Source of the DNA: Gemmobacter aquarius
GTDB taxonomy: Bacteria; Pseudomonadota; Alphaproteobacteria; Rhodobacterales; Rhodobacteraceae
Assembly (NCBI RefSeq): GCF_003060865.1
Contig: NZ_CP028918.1
Span: 3,026,001 to 3,090,000 of the forward strand
Direction of reading: 5' to 3'
Length of the DNA: 64,000 nucleotides
Positions 16,178-23,615 of this stretch are shown piece after piece. Within the stretch, counting starts at the first letter, position 1, and the number at the start of each line of letters is the position of its first letter. A program made the translations under genes and the position numbers. The notes under the pieces are model-generated. The model was given only the letters and a program-made list of their open reading frames with translations. It searched no databases and had not been told where the DNA came from.

Positions 16178-17596
16178 TCAGTCGTCCTTTCCGTTGAACA
16201 CCGTGTCATGCGACACGCGCTCGGTTCCGTCCTCGTTCGCGATCCACAGGCGGATCTCGCTGCGCTCCTCGGTCGCGCCCTCGCTGCCGGGGGGCGCTTC
16301 GACATAGACGCGCTGCTGGTAGGTTTCGTTCGCGGGTACCAGCACTTTGGCTCCTTCCTCGCCTTCCAGCGCCACCGTGAACCGGCTGCCACCCGTCAGG
16401 GTGATCCAGTACCACTTGTCGGTCCCCGATTTGTTACGCAGCCGGATGTCATAGGTGTTGCGGATCGTGCCATCCGACAGCGTCACGTAAAGCGGGTTCC
16501 GGACCGGCGTCACGCTGACATCGATAGGCGAGCGCAAGAACAGCGCGACCACGAGGCCGACCCCGACCGCAGCCCAAAGCACGGTATACATCATCGTACG
16601 CGGGCGAAACACATGGGCCCAAACGCTTTTGGGCGGCTTGCCGGCACGTTCCCGCGTCTCGTCCGTAAGGGCGAAATAGCCGACGAGGCCACGCGGCTTG
16701 CCGATCTTGTCCATCGTGTCGTCGCAGGCGTCGATGCACAGCCCGCAGGTGATACAGGCCATCTGCTGGCCGTCCCTGATGTCGATCCCCATCGGGCAGA
16801 CGTTGACACAGGCCATGCAGTCGATGCAGTCCCCGTTGCCTTCCACCGTCTGCTTGCCACGCGGTTCGCCGCGCCAGTCGCGGTAGGCGATGGTGATCGT
16901 ATCCTCGTCCATCATCGCCGCCTGAATACGCGGCCAGGGGCAGGCATAGATGCAGATCTGCTCGCGGGCGAAGCCGCCAAAGGCAAAGGTCGTCGCGGTC
17001 AGGATCAGCATCGTGGTATAGGCGATCGGATGGGCATTGCCGGTGACCAGATCGACGGCAAGCTGCGGCGCATCGGTGAAATAGAACACCCAAGCCCCGC
17101 CGGTGCCGAGGCCGATCAGAAACCAAAGCGACCATTTCGCCGCACGCTTCCTGAGCTTTTCGCCATCCCATTTCTGCCGGTGCAGGCGGATGCGGGCGTT
17201 GCGGTCGCCTTCGACCCAGCGTTCGACCAGGATGAAAAGATCGGTCCAGACGGTTTGCGGGCAGGCATAGCCGCACCACACGCGGCCCGCCGCACTGGTG
17301 AACAAGAACAGACCAAGGCCCGCCATGATAAGCAGGCCCGCAACAAAATAGAATTCATGCGGCCAGATCTCGATCATGAAGAAAAAGAAGCGCCGGTTCG
17401 CCATGTCGATCAACACGGCCTGATCGGGCAGGTTCGGCCCACGGTCCCAGCGCAGCCACGGGGTGATGTAATAGATCCCCAGCGTCACGGCCATGATCCA
17501 CCACTTCAGGGTGCGGAAACTGCCTTTGACGCGGCGCGGAAAGATCGGCTCGCGGGCAATATACAGGCTGGCGGGTTCGGGTGCGGGCGATGACAA
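16178..17596 (-). CDS. ccoG: cbb3 oxidase accessory polyferredoxin CcoG (RdxA/RdxB/FixG)
   Basis: This 472-residue membrane iron-sulfur protein reduces Cu(II) to Cu(I) for the CcoI pathway. It has about five transmembrane segments, a GYACPQTVWTDLF motif, and CIYACPWPRIQ. Two ferredoxin clusters follow: CIDCMACVNVCPMGID and CITCGLCIDACDD. The C-terminal part is an Ig-like FixG domain. An FNR-type box lies at 17655-17668, 59 nt before the start, so the maturation operon can be induced separately from ccoNOQP. Confidence 0.96.
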   Translation of the reverse strand: MSSPAPEPASLYIAREPIFPRRVKGSFRTLKWWIMAVTLGIYYITPWLRWDRGPNLPDQAVLIDMANRRFFFFMIEIWPHEFYFVAGLLIMAGLGLFLFTSAAGRVWCGYACPQTVWTDLFILVERWVEGDRNARIRLHRQKWDGEKLRKRAAKWSLWFLIGLGTGGAWVFYFTDAPQLAVDLVTGNAHPIAYTTMLILTATTFAFGGFAREQICIYACPWPRIQAAMMDEDTITIAYRDWRGEPRGKQTVEGNGDCIDCMACVNVCPMGIDIRDGQQMACITCGLCIDACDDTMDKIGKPRGLVGYFALTDETRERAGKPPKSVWAHVFRPRTMMYTVLWAAVGVGLVVALFLRSPIDVSVTPVRNPLYVTLSDGTIRNTYDIRLRNKSGTDKWYWITLTGGSRFTVALEGEEGAKVLVPANETYQQRVYVEAPPGSEGATEERSEIRLWIANEDGTERVSHDTVFNGKDD

Positions 17597-17654
17597 GGCG
17601 GACTCCGGGGTTCATGACCTGTGGCGGGTATCGCCGTTTAAGCCCGCGCATTCC

Positions 17655-17668
17655 TTGACATGCATCAA
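17655..17668. promoter_or_regulatory. FNR-type box upstream of ccoG
   Basis: TTGACATGCATCAA matches the FNR consensus TTGAT-N4-ATCAA with one mismatch. It is 59 nt before the ccoG ATG. Confidence 0.75.
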
Positions 17669-17710
17669 ATCGGCATCTGCGATGCAGCTTTGGGCTGCGA
17701 CATTCGCGCA

Positions 17711-17741
17711 CGCCAACGATTTTTCTGCGAAAAATCAGGCG
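17711..17741 (-). repeat. 31-bp palindromic repeat, copy 2 (inverted)
   Basis: This is an exact reverse complement of the copy at 17764-17794, 22 nt away. The pair can fold into one long 31-bp stem or two separate hairpins with core GATTTTTC-GCA-GAAAAATC. Confidence 0.8.
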
Positions 17742-17763
17742 CATCAAAGGGGGCAAGGTAAGC

Positions 17764-17794
17764 CGCCTGATTTTTCGCAGAAAAATCGTTGGCG
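17764..17794 (+). repeat. 31-bp palindromic repeat, copy 3
   Basis: Identical to the copy at 10092-10122, which lies 7.6 kb away. It is located between the ccoP terminator and the ccoG promoter. Confidence 0.8.
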
Positions 17795-17801
17795 GCAGGA
17801 T

Positions 17802-17831
17802 GCAAAAGGGCGGGGCCACGGATGGCCCCGC
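17802..17831 (-). terminator. Likely terminator of ccoNOQP
   Basis: A 9-bp stem (GCGGGGCCA / TGGCCCCGC, 17810-17831) is followed on the minus strand by CCTTTTG. It is 99 nt after the ccoP stop. Confidence 0.65.
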
Positions 17832-17848
17832 AGTCAGGGGAAGGACAG

Positions 17849-17891
17849 CATCGGCGCACCCATGGGAAACGCGCGAACAGGTGCGCCGATG
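17849..17891. repeat. 12-bp inverted repeat in the ccoP 3' region
   Basis: CATCGGCGCACC (17849-17860) pairs perfectly with GGTGCGCCGATG (17880-17891) across a 19-nt loop. It lies 39 nt after the ccoP stop and may protect the 3' end of the oxidase mRNA. Confidence 0.6.
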
Positions 17892-17930
17892 CCGGACCCG
17901 GCGGAAGGGAAGGTCGCCGCCGGGGTTGGT

Positions 17931-18812
17931 TTACTCGCCGCCGCCGCGCGAATGGACATAGGCGGCAACTGCGCGGATCTCGTCCTCGCTCAGACGCGCA
18001 GCCCAGGGGGGCATCACGCCGAAGCGGGCATAGGTGACGGTGTGGTTGATCGTTGCGCGATCACCGCCATAGAGCCAGATCGCATCGGTCAGGTTCGGCG
18101 CACCGACAGTGCGGTCGCCCTTGCCCTGCTCGCCGTGGCAGGCCGCGCAATTGTCGGCAAAGACCGTCGCACCCTCGGCAGCCTTGGCAGCGTCATGATC
18201 CTGCCCCGAGATGGCCAGCACATGTTCGACCACCGCGTCGATCTGCGCCGGTTCCAGCAACCCGTCCACGCCGAATTTCGGCATTTCCGAATAGCGGGCA
18301 TCGGGGTCCATCGTGTTCCTGATACCATGGGTGATCGTGGTATGGATCGCCTCCATATCGCCGCCCCAGAGCCAGTCGTTGTCCAAGAGGTTGGGATAGC
18401 CCTTGCCCTGAACCCCTGCCGCGCCCGAGCCGTGGCACTGCGCGCAGTTGTTGCGGAACACCGAGGCCCCCGCCGGTTCTGCATAGGCCATCAAGGCCTT
18501 GTCCGCAGGAATCGCCGTCAGGTCAGCCGCGACGAGGCTTGCCTTTATGTCGGCGTTGGCGGCATCGAAGCGGTCGATCTCGGCCTGCACATCGGCGCGG
18601 GTCGAGGCCTGCAACAGGCCCGGTGTCGCACCCTTGATCAGTGGCCATGCCGGATAGGCGATGACATAGCCGATCGACCATATGATGGTCAGGTAGAACA
18701 CCCAGACCCACCAGCGTGGCAGCGGGTTGTTCAGCTCTTCGATGCCGTCCCAGCTATGTCCGGTGGTGCCGACCTCTTGGGTCGGCTTTTTGGTGATTTG
18801 CTTGGCGCACAT
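17931..18812 (-). CDS. ccoP: cbb3 cytochrome c oxidase subunit III (dihaem cytochrome c)
   Basis: CcoP carries electrons from soluble cytochrome c to CcoO. The 293-residue protein has a membrane anchor (about residues 33-60) and two haem c sites, C123-A-Q-C126-H127 and C222-A-A-C225-H226. Axial Met candidates are in YSEMPKFG and [10 protein letters not shown]. It starts with MCAKQITKK and follows ccoQ by 3 nt. Its length is typical. Confidence 0.97.
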   Translation of the reverse strand: MCAKQITKKPTQEVGTTGHSWDGIEELNNPLPRWWVWVFYLTIIWSIGYVIAYPAWPLIKGATPGLLQASTRADVQAEIDRFDAANADIKASLVAADLTAIPADKALMAYAEPAGASVFRNNCAQCHGSGAAGVQGKGYPNLLDNDWLWGGDMEAIHTTITHGIRNTMDPDARYSEMPKFGVDGLLEPAQIDAVVEHVLAISGQDHDAAKAAEGATVFADNCAACHGEQGKGDRTVGAPNLTDAIWLYGGDRATINHTVTYARFGVMPPWAARLSEDEIRAVAAYVHSRGGGE

Positions 18813-18815
18813 CGC

Positions 18816-19010
18816 TCACGCCTCCACTTTGCCGCGACGGTCGTCGGCGGCAGGTTTCGTGTCATTGCGGAAGATCGTGGCGGCTGCGTCGTCATGCAGC
18901 CGCTTCGATCCGGGACGATAGGCGAAAAAGATCACGCCCACGAAAACCGCCGTCAGGGCGACCAGCGCCCAGCTGTCGGCGATGAAGCGCAGAAAACCAT
19001 AGGTATCCAT
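18816..19010 (-). CDS. ccoQ: cbb3 oxidase subunit IV CcoQ
   Basis: This 64-residue single-helix subunit (ALVALTAVFVGVIFFAY) has a polar C-terminal tail. It stabilises the oxidase and, in Rhodobacter, takes part in signalling oxidase activity. It lies between ccoO and ccoP in the usual order. Confidence 0.94.
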   Translation of the reverse strand: MDTYGFLRFIADSWALVALTAVFVGVIFFAYRPGSKRLHDDAAATIFRNDTKPAADDRRGKVEA

Positions 19011-19022
19011 CGGCTTTCCCCT

Positions 19023-19748
19023 TTACCGGCTTGCGTCTGGCGTGAAGGTCGAGAAATCGACCATCGTGCCCAGCACTTGCAGATAGGCGATCAGCGCATC
19101 CATCTCGGTCACGCCCGCCTGCCCGTCATAGTTCGACACCGCGGCCTTGCCGTAGCGTTCCAGCAAACCGCTGGTATCGGCATTCGGATCGGCTTGCGCC
19201 GTAAAATCCGCCACCGCGTTCTGCATCTGCGCGTCGGTATAGGGCACGCCCACGATCTGCTCGGCCCGCATCCTGTCGCCGATATACTTGCCGTCGAGCT
19301 TCACGGTGGACAGAAAGCCATACTTCGGCATCACCGATTCCGGCACCACCGATTGCGGATCGGTCAGGTGGTCGACATGCCAGGCATCGGAATACTTGCC
19401 CCCCACACGGGCAAGGTCGGGCCCCGTGCGCTTTGACCCCCATTGGAACGGATGGTCATATTGCGATTCCGCGGCCAGCGAATAATGCCCGTACCGTTCC
19501 ACCTCGTCGCGCATGGGGCGGATCATCTGGCTGTGGCAGACATAGCAGCCCTCGCGCAGATAGATCTCCTGCCCCGCCAGTTCCAGCGGTGTGTAGGGGC
19601 GCATGCCTTCGACGTTCTCGATGGTGTTTTGCAGGTAGAACAGGGGCACGATCTGCACGATCCCACCGATTGCCACCACCAGAAGCGACAGCACCATCAA
19701 GAGTGTCGCATGCGTTTCGATAGCCTTGTGCTTGTCAAGAAAAGCCAT
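19023..19748 (-). CDS. ccoO: cbb3 oxidase subunit II (monohaem cytochrome c)
   Basis: This 241-residue membrane-anchored cytochrome passes electrons to the CcoN haem b. The N-terminal helix is at about residues 15-38 and the haem c site is C68-Y-V-C71-H72 in [13 protein letters not shown]. The distal Met is probably in [13 protein letters not shown] 19748 ([17 protein letters not shown]) is the conserved start; upstream in-frame codons belong to the ccoN spacer. Confidence 0.96.
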   Translation of the reverse strand: MAFLDKHKAIETHATLLMVLSLLVVAIGGIVQIVPLFYLQNTIENVEGMRPYTPLELAGQEIYLREGCYVCHSQMIRPMRDEVERYGHYSLAAESQYDHPFQWGSKRTGPDLARVGGKYSDAWHVDHLTDPQSVVPESVMPKYGFLSTVKLDGKYIGDRMRAEQIVGVPYTDAQMQNAVADFTAQADPNADTSGLLERYGKAAVSNYDGQAGVTEMDALIAYLQVLGTMVDFSTFTPDASR

Positions 19749-19761
19749 TGTCCCTGCCCCC

Positions 19762-21362
19762 TTATTCCGCAGGAACAACCGAGCCAGCGGCACCGGCCCG
19801 GACGGGCTGGGCGCGGACGGTCATCCACAGGTTGTAACACATGATCAAGGCACCGGTCAGGAACATCACGCCCCCCAGACCGCGCACCACATACATCGGG
19901 AACTTGGCGGCCACGGTGTCGGCAAAGGCGTTCACGAGGAAGCCGTTGGCATCCACTTCACGCCACATCATCCCTTCCATGATGCCCGTCACCCACATCG
20001 CCGAGGCGTAAAGCACGATCCCGATGGTCGCCAGCCAGAAGTGCCAGCTCACCAGCTTCAGGCTATACAGCCCCTCGCGGTTCCACAGCCGCGGGACCAG
20101 GAAGTAAAGCACCCCGAATGTGATCATCCCGTTCCAGCCCAGCGCGCCGGAATGCACGTGGCCGATCGTCCAGTCGGTATAGTGGCTGAGGGAGTTGACG
20201 GCCTTGATGCTCATCATCGGGCCTTCGAAGGTCGACATCCCGTAAAAGCCGATGGAAACCACCATCATGCGGATGATCGGATCGGTCCGCAGCTTGTCCC
20301 ATGCGCCCGAGAGCGTCATCAGACCGTTGATCATGCCACCCCAGCTTGGCATCCACAGCATGACCGAAAACACCATGCCAAGGGTCGAGGCCCAGTCCGG
20401 CAGCGCGGTGTAATGCAGGTGGTGCGGGCCCGCCCAGATATACAAAAAGATCAGTGCCCAGAAGTGGATGATCGACAGCTTGTAAGAATAGACCGGCCGT
20501 TCCGCCTGCTTGGGCACGAAGTAATACATCATGCCCAGAAAGCCTGCGGTCAGGAAAAAGCCCACCGCATTATGGCCATACCACCATTGCACCATCGCCG
20601 ATTGCACGCCCGAAAAGAGCGTGATCTCGGCCGAACCGAAGACCGAAACGGGAATGGCAAGGTTGTTGCCGATGTGCAGCATGGCGACGGTCAGGATCAT
20701 CGCCAGGAAGAACCAGTTGGCCACATAGATATGCGGCTCGCGGCGCCTCATCACGGTTCCGGCGAATGCGACAAGATAGGCGACCCAGACGATGGTCAGC
20801 CAGATGTCGACGTACCAGACCGGTTCGGCATATTCCTGTGCCTGCGTGGCACCAAGCACATAGCCGGTCGCGGCCAGCACGATGAAAAGCTGATAGCCCC
20901 AGAACACGAACCAGCCAAGCGAACCACCAAACAGCCGCGCCGCACTGGTGCGCTGGACGACATAGAAGGATGACATGATCAGCGCGTTACCGCCAAAGGC
21001 GAAGATCACGGCGCTGGTATGCAGCGGGCGCAAACGGCCGAAATTCAGATATGGCTGCGCCCATTCGAAATTGAGCGACGGAAACGCAAGCTGGAAGGCG
21101 ATGACCACGCCCACCAGAAAGCCCACCACCCCCAGAATGCCGTGGCGATTGCCCCGGCCTTGATCACGCTGTCAAAGTATTCTCCCGGATCAGCCGGTTC
21201 GGTTTCACCCATGGTGCGCAGCGTCCACAGAAAGACGATGGCGGCTGCCAGCATCACTTCCACGGCGTTGACCATATAGGCGAGGTCGCGCGCATAGTTG
21301 GCGGCGATGGCGGCACAGACCGCAATCACACCCAGCACGACCAGTTTCACGTAATCCCACAT
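19762..21362 (-). CDS. ccoN: cbb3 oxidase subunit I, frameshifted near the N-terminus as read
   Basis: This catalytic haem-copper subunit reduces O2 at high affinity. From ATG 21362 ([15 protein letters not shown]) the frame is normal to [12 protein letters not shown], then slips at the CCCCC run 21129-21133. One extra C (G on the coding strand) gives [15 protein letters not shown] and the remainder, with the haem ligands in [13 protein letters not shown] and VHSGALGW and the Cu-site region [10 protein letters not shown]. The restored protein is 533 residues, the normal size. A working cbb3 operon with a broken subunit I is unlikely, so a base-calling error is the best explanation. Confidence 0.95.
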
Positions 21363-21371
21363 GTTTCGTCC

Positions 21372-21454
21372 CTTCGTCCCTTGGCCTTCGTCTCTTGGCC
21401 TTCGTCTCTTGGCCTTCGTCTCTTGGCCTTCGCAGTCGGCCTTCGTCTCTTGGC
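21372..21454. repeat. 14-bp tandem repeat in the ccoN 5' leader
   Basis: The unit CTTCGTCTCTTGGC (GCCAAGAGACGAAG on the ccoN strand) occurs at 21372-21385 (one change), 21386-21399, 21400-21413, 21414-21427, a degenerate 13-nt unit at 21428-21440, and 21441-21454. It lies 10-92 nt upstream of the ccoN start. The unit nearest the gene carries AAGGGACGAA, which overlaps the ccoN ribosome-binding site. Confidence 0.85.
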
Positions 21455-21549
21455 TGCCGCACATTTTCCCAGGCTTCCGCAGGGGCAAAGGCGCGGCTTG
21501 CGGCGCCTTGCGACTGACTTGCTTTTGCAGCCGCAGCGAAAATGCTGCC

Positions 21550-21563
21550 TTGATCCATATCAA
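21550..21563. promoter_or_regulatory. FNR box in the ccoN-usp intergenic region (ccoN side)
   Basis: TTGATCCATATCAA is a perfect match to TTGAT-N4-ATCAA. It lies 188 nt before ccoN and 88 nt before usp, and is the likely anaerobic activator site for ccoNOQP. Confidence 0.82.
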
Positions 21564-21581
21564 CCGCTTGCGCACCCCGCC

Positions 21582-21595
21582 TTGACAGAGGTCAA
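21582..21595. promoter_or_regulatory. Second FNR-type box (usp side)
   Basis: TTGACAGAGGTCAA is a perfect inverted repeat with the FNR layout; each half has C/G instead of T/A at the inner position. It is 56 nt before the usp start, so it probably serves usp. Confidence 0.65.
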
Positions 21596-21650
21596 TGTCA
21601 CGCAGGCTGAACCTGTTAAGGTTTGTGCATCACACCGGAAGGAGGCACTC

Positions 21651-22499
21651 ATGGCCTACAAATCGTTGTTCACAGTTGTGACCCATCCCGCGCAGGCCGA
21701 AGCGGCCATCGCGGGGGCTGCGAAGATTGCGGCGACGCATGACGCGCATCTCGATATTCTGGCGCTCGGCGTCGACCGGACCCAGATCGGCTATTCCTAT
21801 GTCGGCTCGGGCGCGGTGGTGCTGCAAGCCGCGATGGACCGGGCCGAGCAGGACGCCCGCGATGTCGAAGCCGCCGTCAGAAAAGCGGTGGGCGAACAAC
21901 TGCCCACGCTGCGCTGTTCAATCGAAGCAGCCGTGACGCAGCTGGGTGCGCTGACCGATATCGTCGCGCAGCGGGCAAGGTTCGCCGATCTCGTGGTGCT
22001 GCCCAAACCCTATGGCAACGGGCAAGGCACCGAGGCCGAAGCCGTGGTCGAAGCCGCCCTTTTCGAAGGCCACGCGCCGGTTCTGGTGCTGCCCGCCACG
22101 GGCGCGGGCAACGCCGCCAGCCCCCGCCGCATCGTGGTGGCTTGGAACCAGAGCGGCGAAGCGATGGCTGCGATCCGAAAGGCGCTGCCGACGCTGAAAC
22201 AGGCCGATACCGTGAACATCGCGGTGATCGACCCACCGCAGCACGGCCCCGAACGGTCAGACCCCGGCGGTCTTTTGTGCCAGATGCTGGTGCGCCACGG
22301 CGTCCGCGCCGAAGTGTCGGTGCTAGCGCGGTCGCTTCCCCGCATCTCGGACCTTTTGGCCCGCCATGTGCTCGATCAAGGCGCCGACATGCTGGTGATG
22401 GGGGCCTACGGCCATTCGCGCTTTCGCGAGGCCATTCTGGGGGGCGCCACGCGCAACATGCTGGAACAGGCCGAGGTGCCGGTGCTGATGGCGCATTGA
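21651..22499 (+). CDS. Universal stress protein, tandem UspA domains
   Basis: This 282-residue cytoplasmic protein has two Usp folds. The first runs about 1-140. The second, from RRIVVAWNQSGEAMAAIRKAL, ends with GAYGHSRFREAILGGATRNMLEQAEVPVLMAH, the G-x2-G-x9-G-S/T type nucleotide-binding signature. It corresponds in position to orf277 next to fnrL and ccoNOQP in Rhodobacter. ATG 21651 has GGAAGGAGG upstream. Two FNR-type sites precede it, suggesting low-oxygen induction. Confidence 0.92.
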   Translation: MAYKSLFTVVTHPAQAEAAIAGAAKIAATHDAHLDILALGVDRTQIGYSYVGSGAVVLQAAMDRAEQDARDVEAAVRKAVGEQLPTLRCSIEAAVTQLGALTDIVAQRARFADLVVLPKPYGNGQGTEAEAVVEAALFEGHAPVLVLPATGAGNAASPRRIVVAWNQSGEAMAAIRKALPTLKQADTVNIAVIDPPQHGPERSDPGGLLCQMLVRHGVRAEVSVLARSLPRISDLLARHVLDQGADMLVMGAYGHSRFREAILGGATRNMLEQAEVPVLMAH

Positions 22500-22522
22500 C
22501 GCAACAACACACCCCTCCCCTA

Positions 22523-22544
22523 CCCCTCCCCTGCAGGGGAGGGG
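22523..22544. terminator. GC-rich hairpin between convergent usp and fnrL
   Basis: CCCCTCCCC-TGCA-GGGGAGGGG is a perfect 9-bp stem 24 nt after the usp stop. There is no T tract, so its role as a terminator is plausible rather than shown. Confidence 0.55.
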
Positions 22545-22589
22545 GCGTTGGGCTGTCAGGCGCGGCACCCCTGCCCGGTGTTGCCAGAT

Positions 22590-22610
22590 GAGTATTTGGG
22601 CAAGGGTGAA
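22590..22610 (-). repeat. Stop-proximal repeat motif, copy 3
   Basis: On the minus strand it reads TTCACCCTTGCCCAAATACT followed by C. Unlike the other copies it is distant (174 nt) from the stop of the gene on its own strand, fnrL. Confidence 0.5.
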
Positions 22611-22639
22611 ACGGCGGATTCAGCCGATCCTTCGGGGGG

Positions 22640-22657
22640 CCCGTTAACCTTAACGGG
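22640..22657. terminator. Hairpin on the fnrL side of the usp-fnrL gap
   Basis: CCCGTTAA-CC-TTAACGGG forms an 8-bp stem with a 2-nt centre. The 285-nt gap holds this hairpin, the one at 22523, and the repeat motif; I see no gene in it. Confidence 0.45.
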
Positions 22658-22784
22658 GTGTTTGCGGATCAGGGCGGCGCGAAAAGGTTAATGCGCGTTC
22701 ATTGTTTTGGCGCATGTGTACGGGCTGGTCGTGCATCGCCCGTGCATCAGGTCGCGAGTCGGACGCTCCCGAAACGAGAGTTTA

Positions 22785-23531
22785 TCAGGCCAGATAGCCG
22801 CCGTCGCTGTCGTCGCCGGCCTCTTCCATAAGACGGTCGAGGTTGGGGATGATGACGTGGCGCTTGCCCTGCAATTCGATCACCCCGTCACGCTTCAATG
22901 CGCTGATCTGACGGCTGACCGTTTCCAGCGTAAGGCCAAGATAATCGGCCATTTCTTCGCGCGTCAGCGGCAGGTCGAACACGAGCGAGCCTTTGGGGGT
23001 CTTCAGCTTCAGGCTCGCATCGCGCCGCGCGATGATCGCCAGAAGCGAGGCGATCTTTTCCCGCGCGGTCTTGCGACCCAGCAAAAGCATCCATTCCCGC
23101 GCGGCATCCAGTTCGTCCAGTGTCATTTCCAGCAGGCGCTGCGCGATGTGCGGGGTGGTTCCCATCATCTCTTCGAAGGGCTTCTTGCGAAAGCAGCACA
23201 TCACAAGATCGGTGGTCGCGGTCACGTCATAGGCGGCCTTGTCGCGCCCCGGTCTGCCAACGAAATCAGAGGGTAACAGCAATCCGACCATCTGCCGGCG
23301 ACCGTCTTCCATCGTCTGCGTCAGGGTGGCGATTCCGGTCACGACCGAGGCTACGAAATCCATCCGGTCGCCCGACCAGACCACCGTCTGGCCAGCCTGA
23401 TAGCTGCGGTAAAACTTGATCGCTTCCAGATGTTGCAGTTCATCCGACTCGCAGCGCGCGCAAACCGCACGATGGCGGATCGGGCAATCACCGCACTGCT
23501 GATGAACAACGCTCAGATCATGATGTGCCAC
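22785..23531 (-). CDS. fnrL: FNR/CRP-family anaerobic regulator FnrL
   Basis: This oxygen-sensing transcription factor of 248 residues, the size of Rhodobacter FnrL, is active as a dimer with a [4Fe-4S] cluster. N-terminal cysteines C13, C16, C24 and C27 and internal C112/C113 supply the cluster ligands. A cyclic-nucleotide-like barrel follows, and the helix-turn-helix is in TREEMADYLGLTLETVSRQISALKRD, with the E-x2-S-R recognition residues. GTG 23531 is the only start that places CGDCPIRH correctly. An FNR box (23568-23581) lies 37 nt upstream, so it may regulate itself as well as hemN. Confidence 0.95.
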   Translation of the reverse strand: MAHHDLSVVHQQCGDCPIRHRAVCARCESDELQHLEAIKFYRSYQAGQTVVWSGDRMDFVASVVTGIATLTQTMEDGRRQMVGLLLPSDFVGRPGRDKAAYDVTATTDLVMCCFRKKPFEEMMGTTPHIAQRLLEMTLDELDAAREWMLLLGRKTAREKIASLLAIIARRDASLKLKTPKGSLVFDLPLTREEMADYLGLTLETVSRQISALKRDGVIELQGKRHVIIPNLDRLMEEAGDDSDGGYLA

Positions 23532-23567
23532 AGGATGGCCTTTCGTTGCGCCGCGAATTTCGCGGAT

Positions 23568-23581
23568 TTGATCTGCATCAA
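23568..23581. promoter_or_regulatory. FNR box between fnrL and hemN
   Basis: TTGATCTGCATCAA matches TTGAT-N4-ATCAA perfectly. It is 34 nt before the hemN start and 37 nt before fnrL. Confidence 0.82.
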
Positions 23582-23615
23582 GGTTGCTTTTCCCCGATGA
23601 GACAAAGGTAAACAC

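Larger units (their letters stand above)
17597..17930. other. ccoP-ccoG intergenic region, no gene
   Basis: These 334 nt contain the ccoG promoter side (FNR box at 17655-17668), two inverted copies of the 31-bp repeat, and two further stem-loops near the ccoP end. I see no open frame with coding character. Confidence 0.7.

Noticed and set aside
17493-19436. Long plus-strand frame across ccoP, ccoQ and ccoO
   Set aside because: Antisense to three oxidase genes with haem motifs and a normal operon order.
21372-21454. Tandem repeat as a CRISPR array
   Set aside because: Units are 14 bp and directly joined with no spacers, and no cas genes are present.
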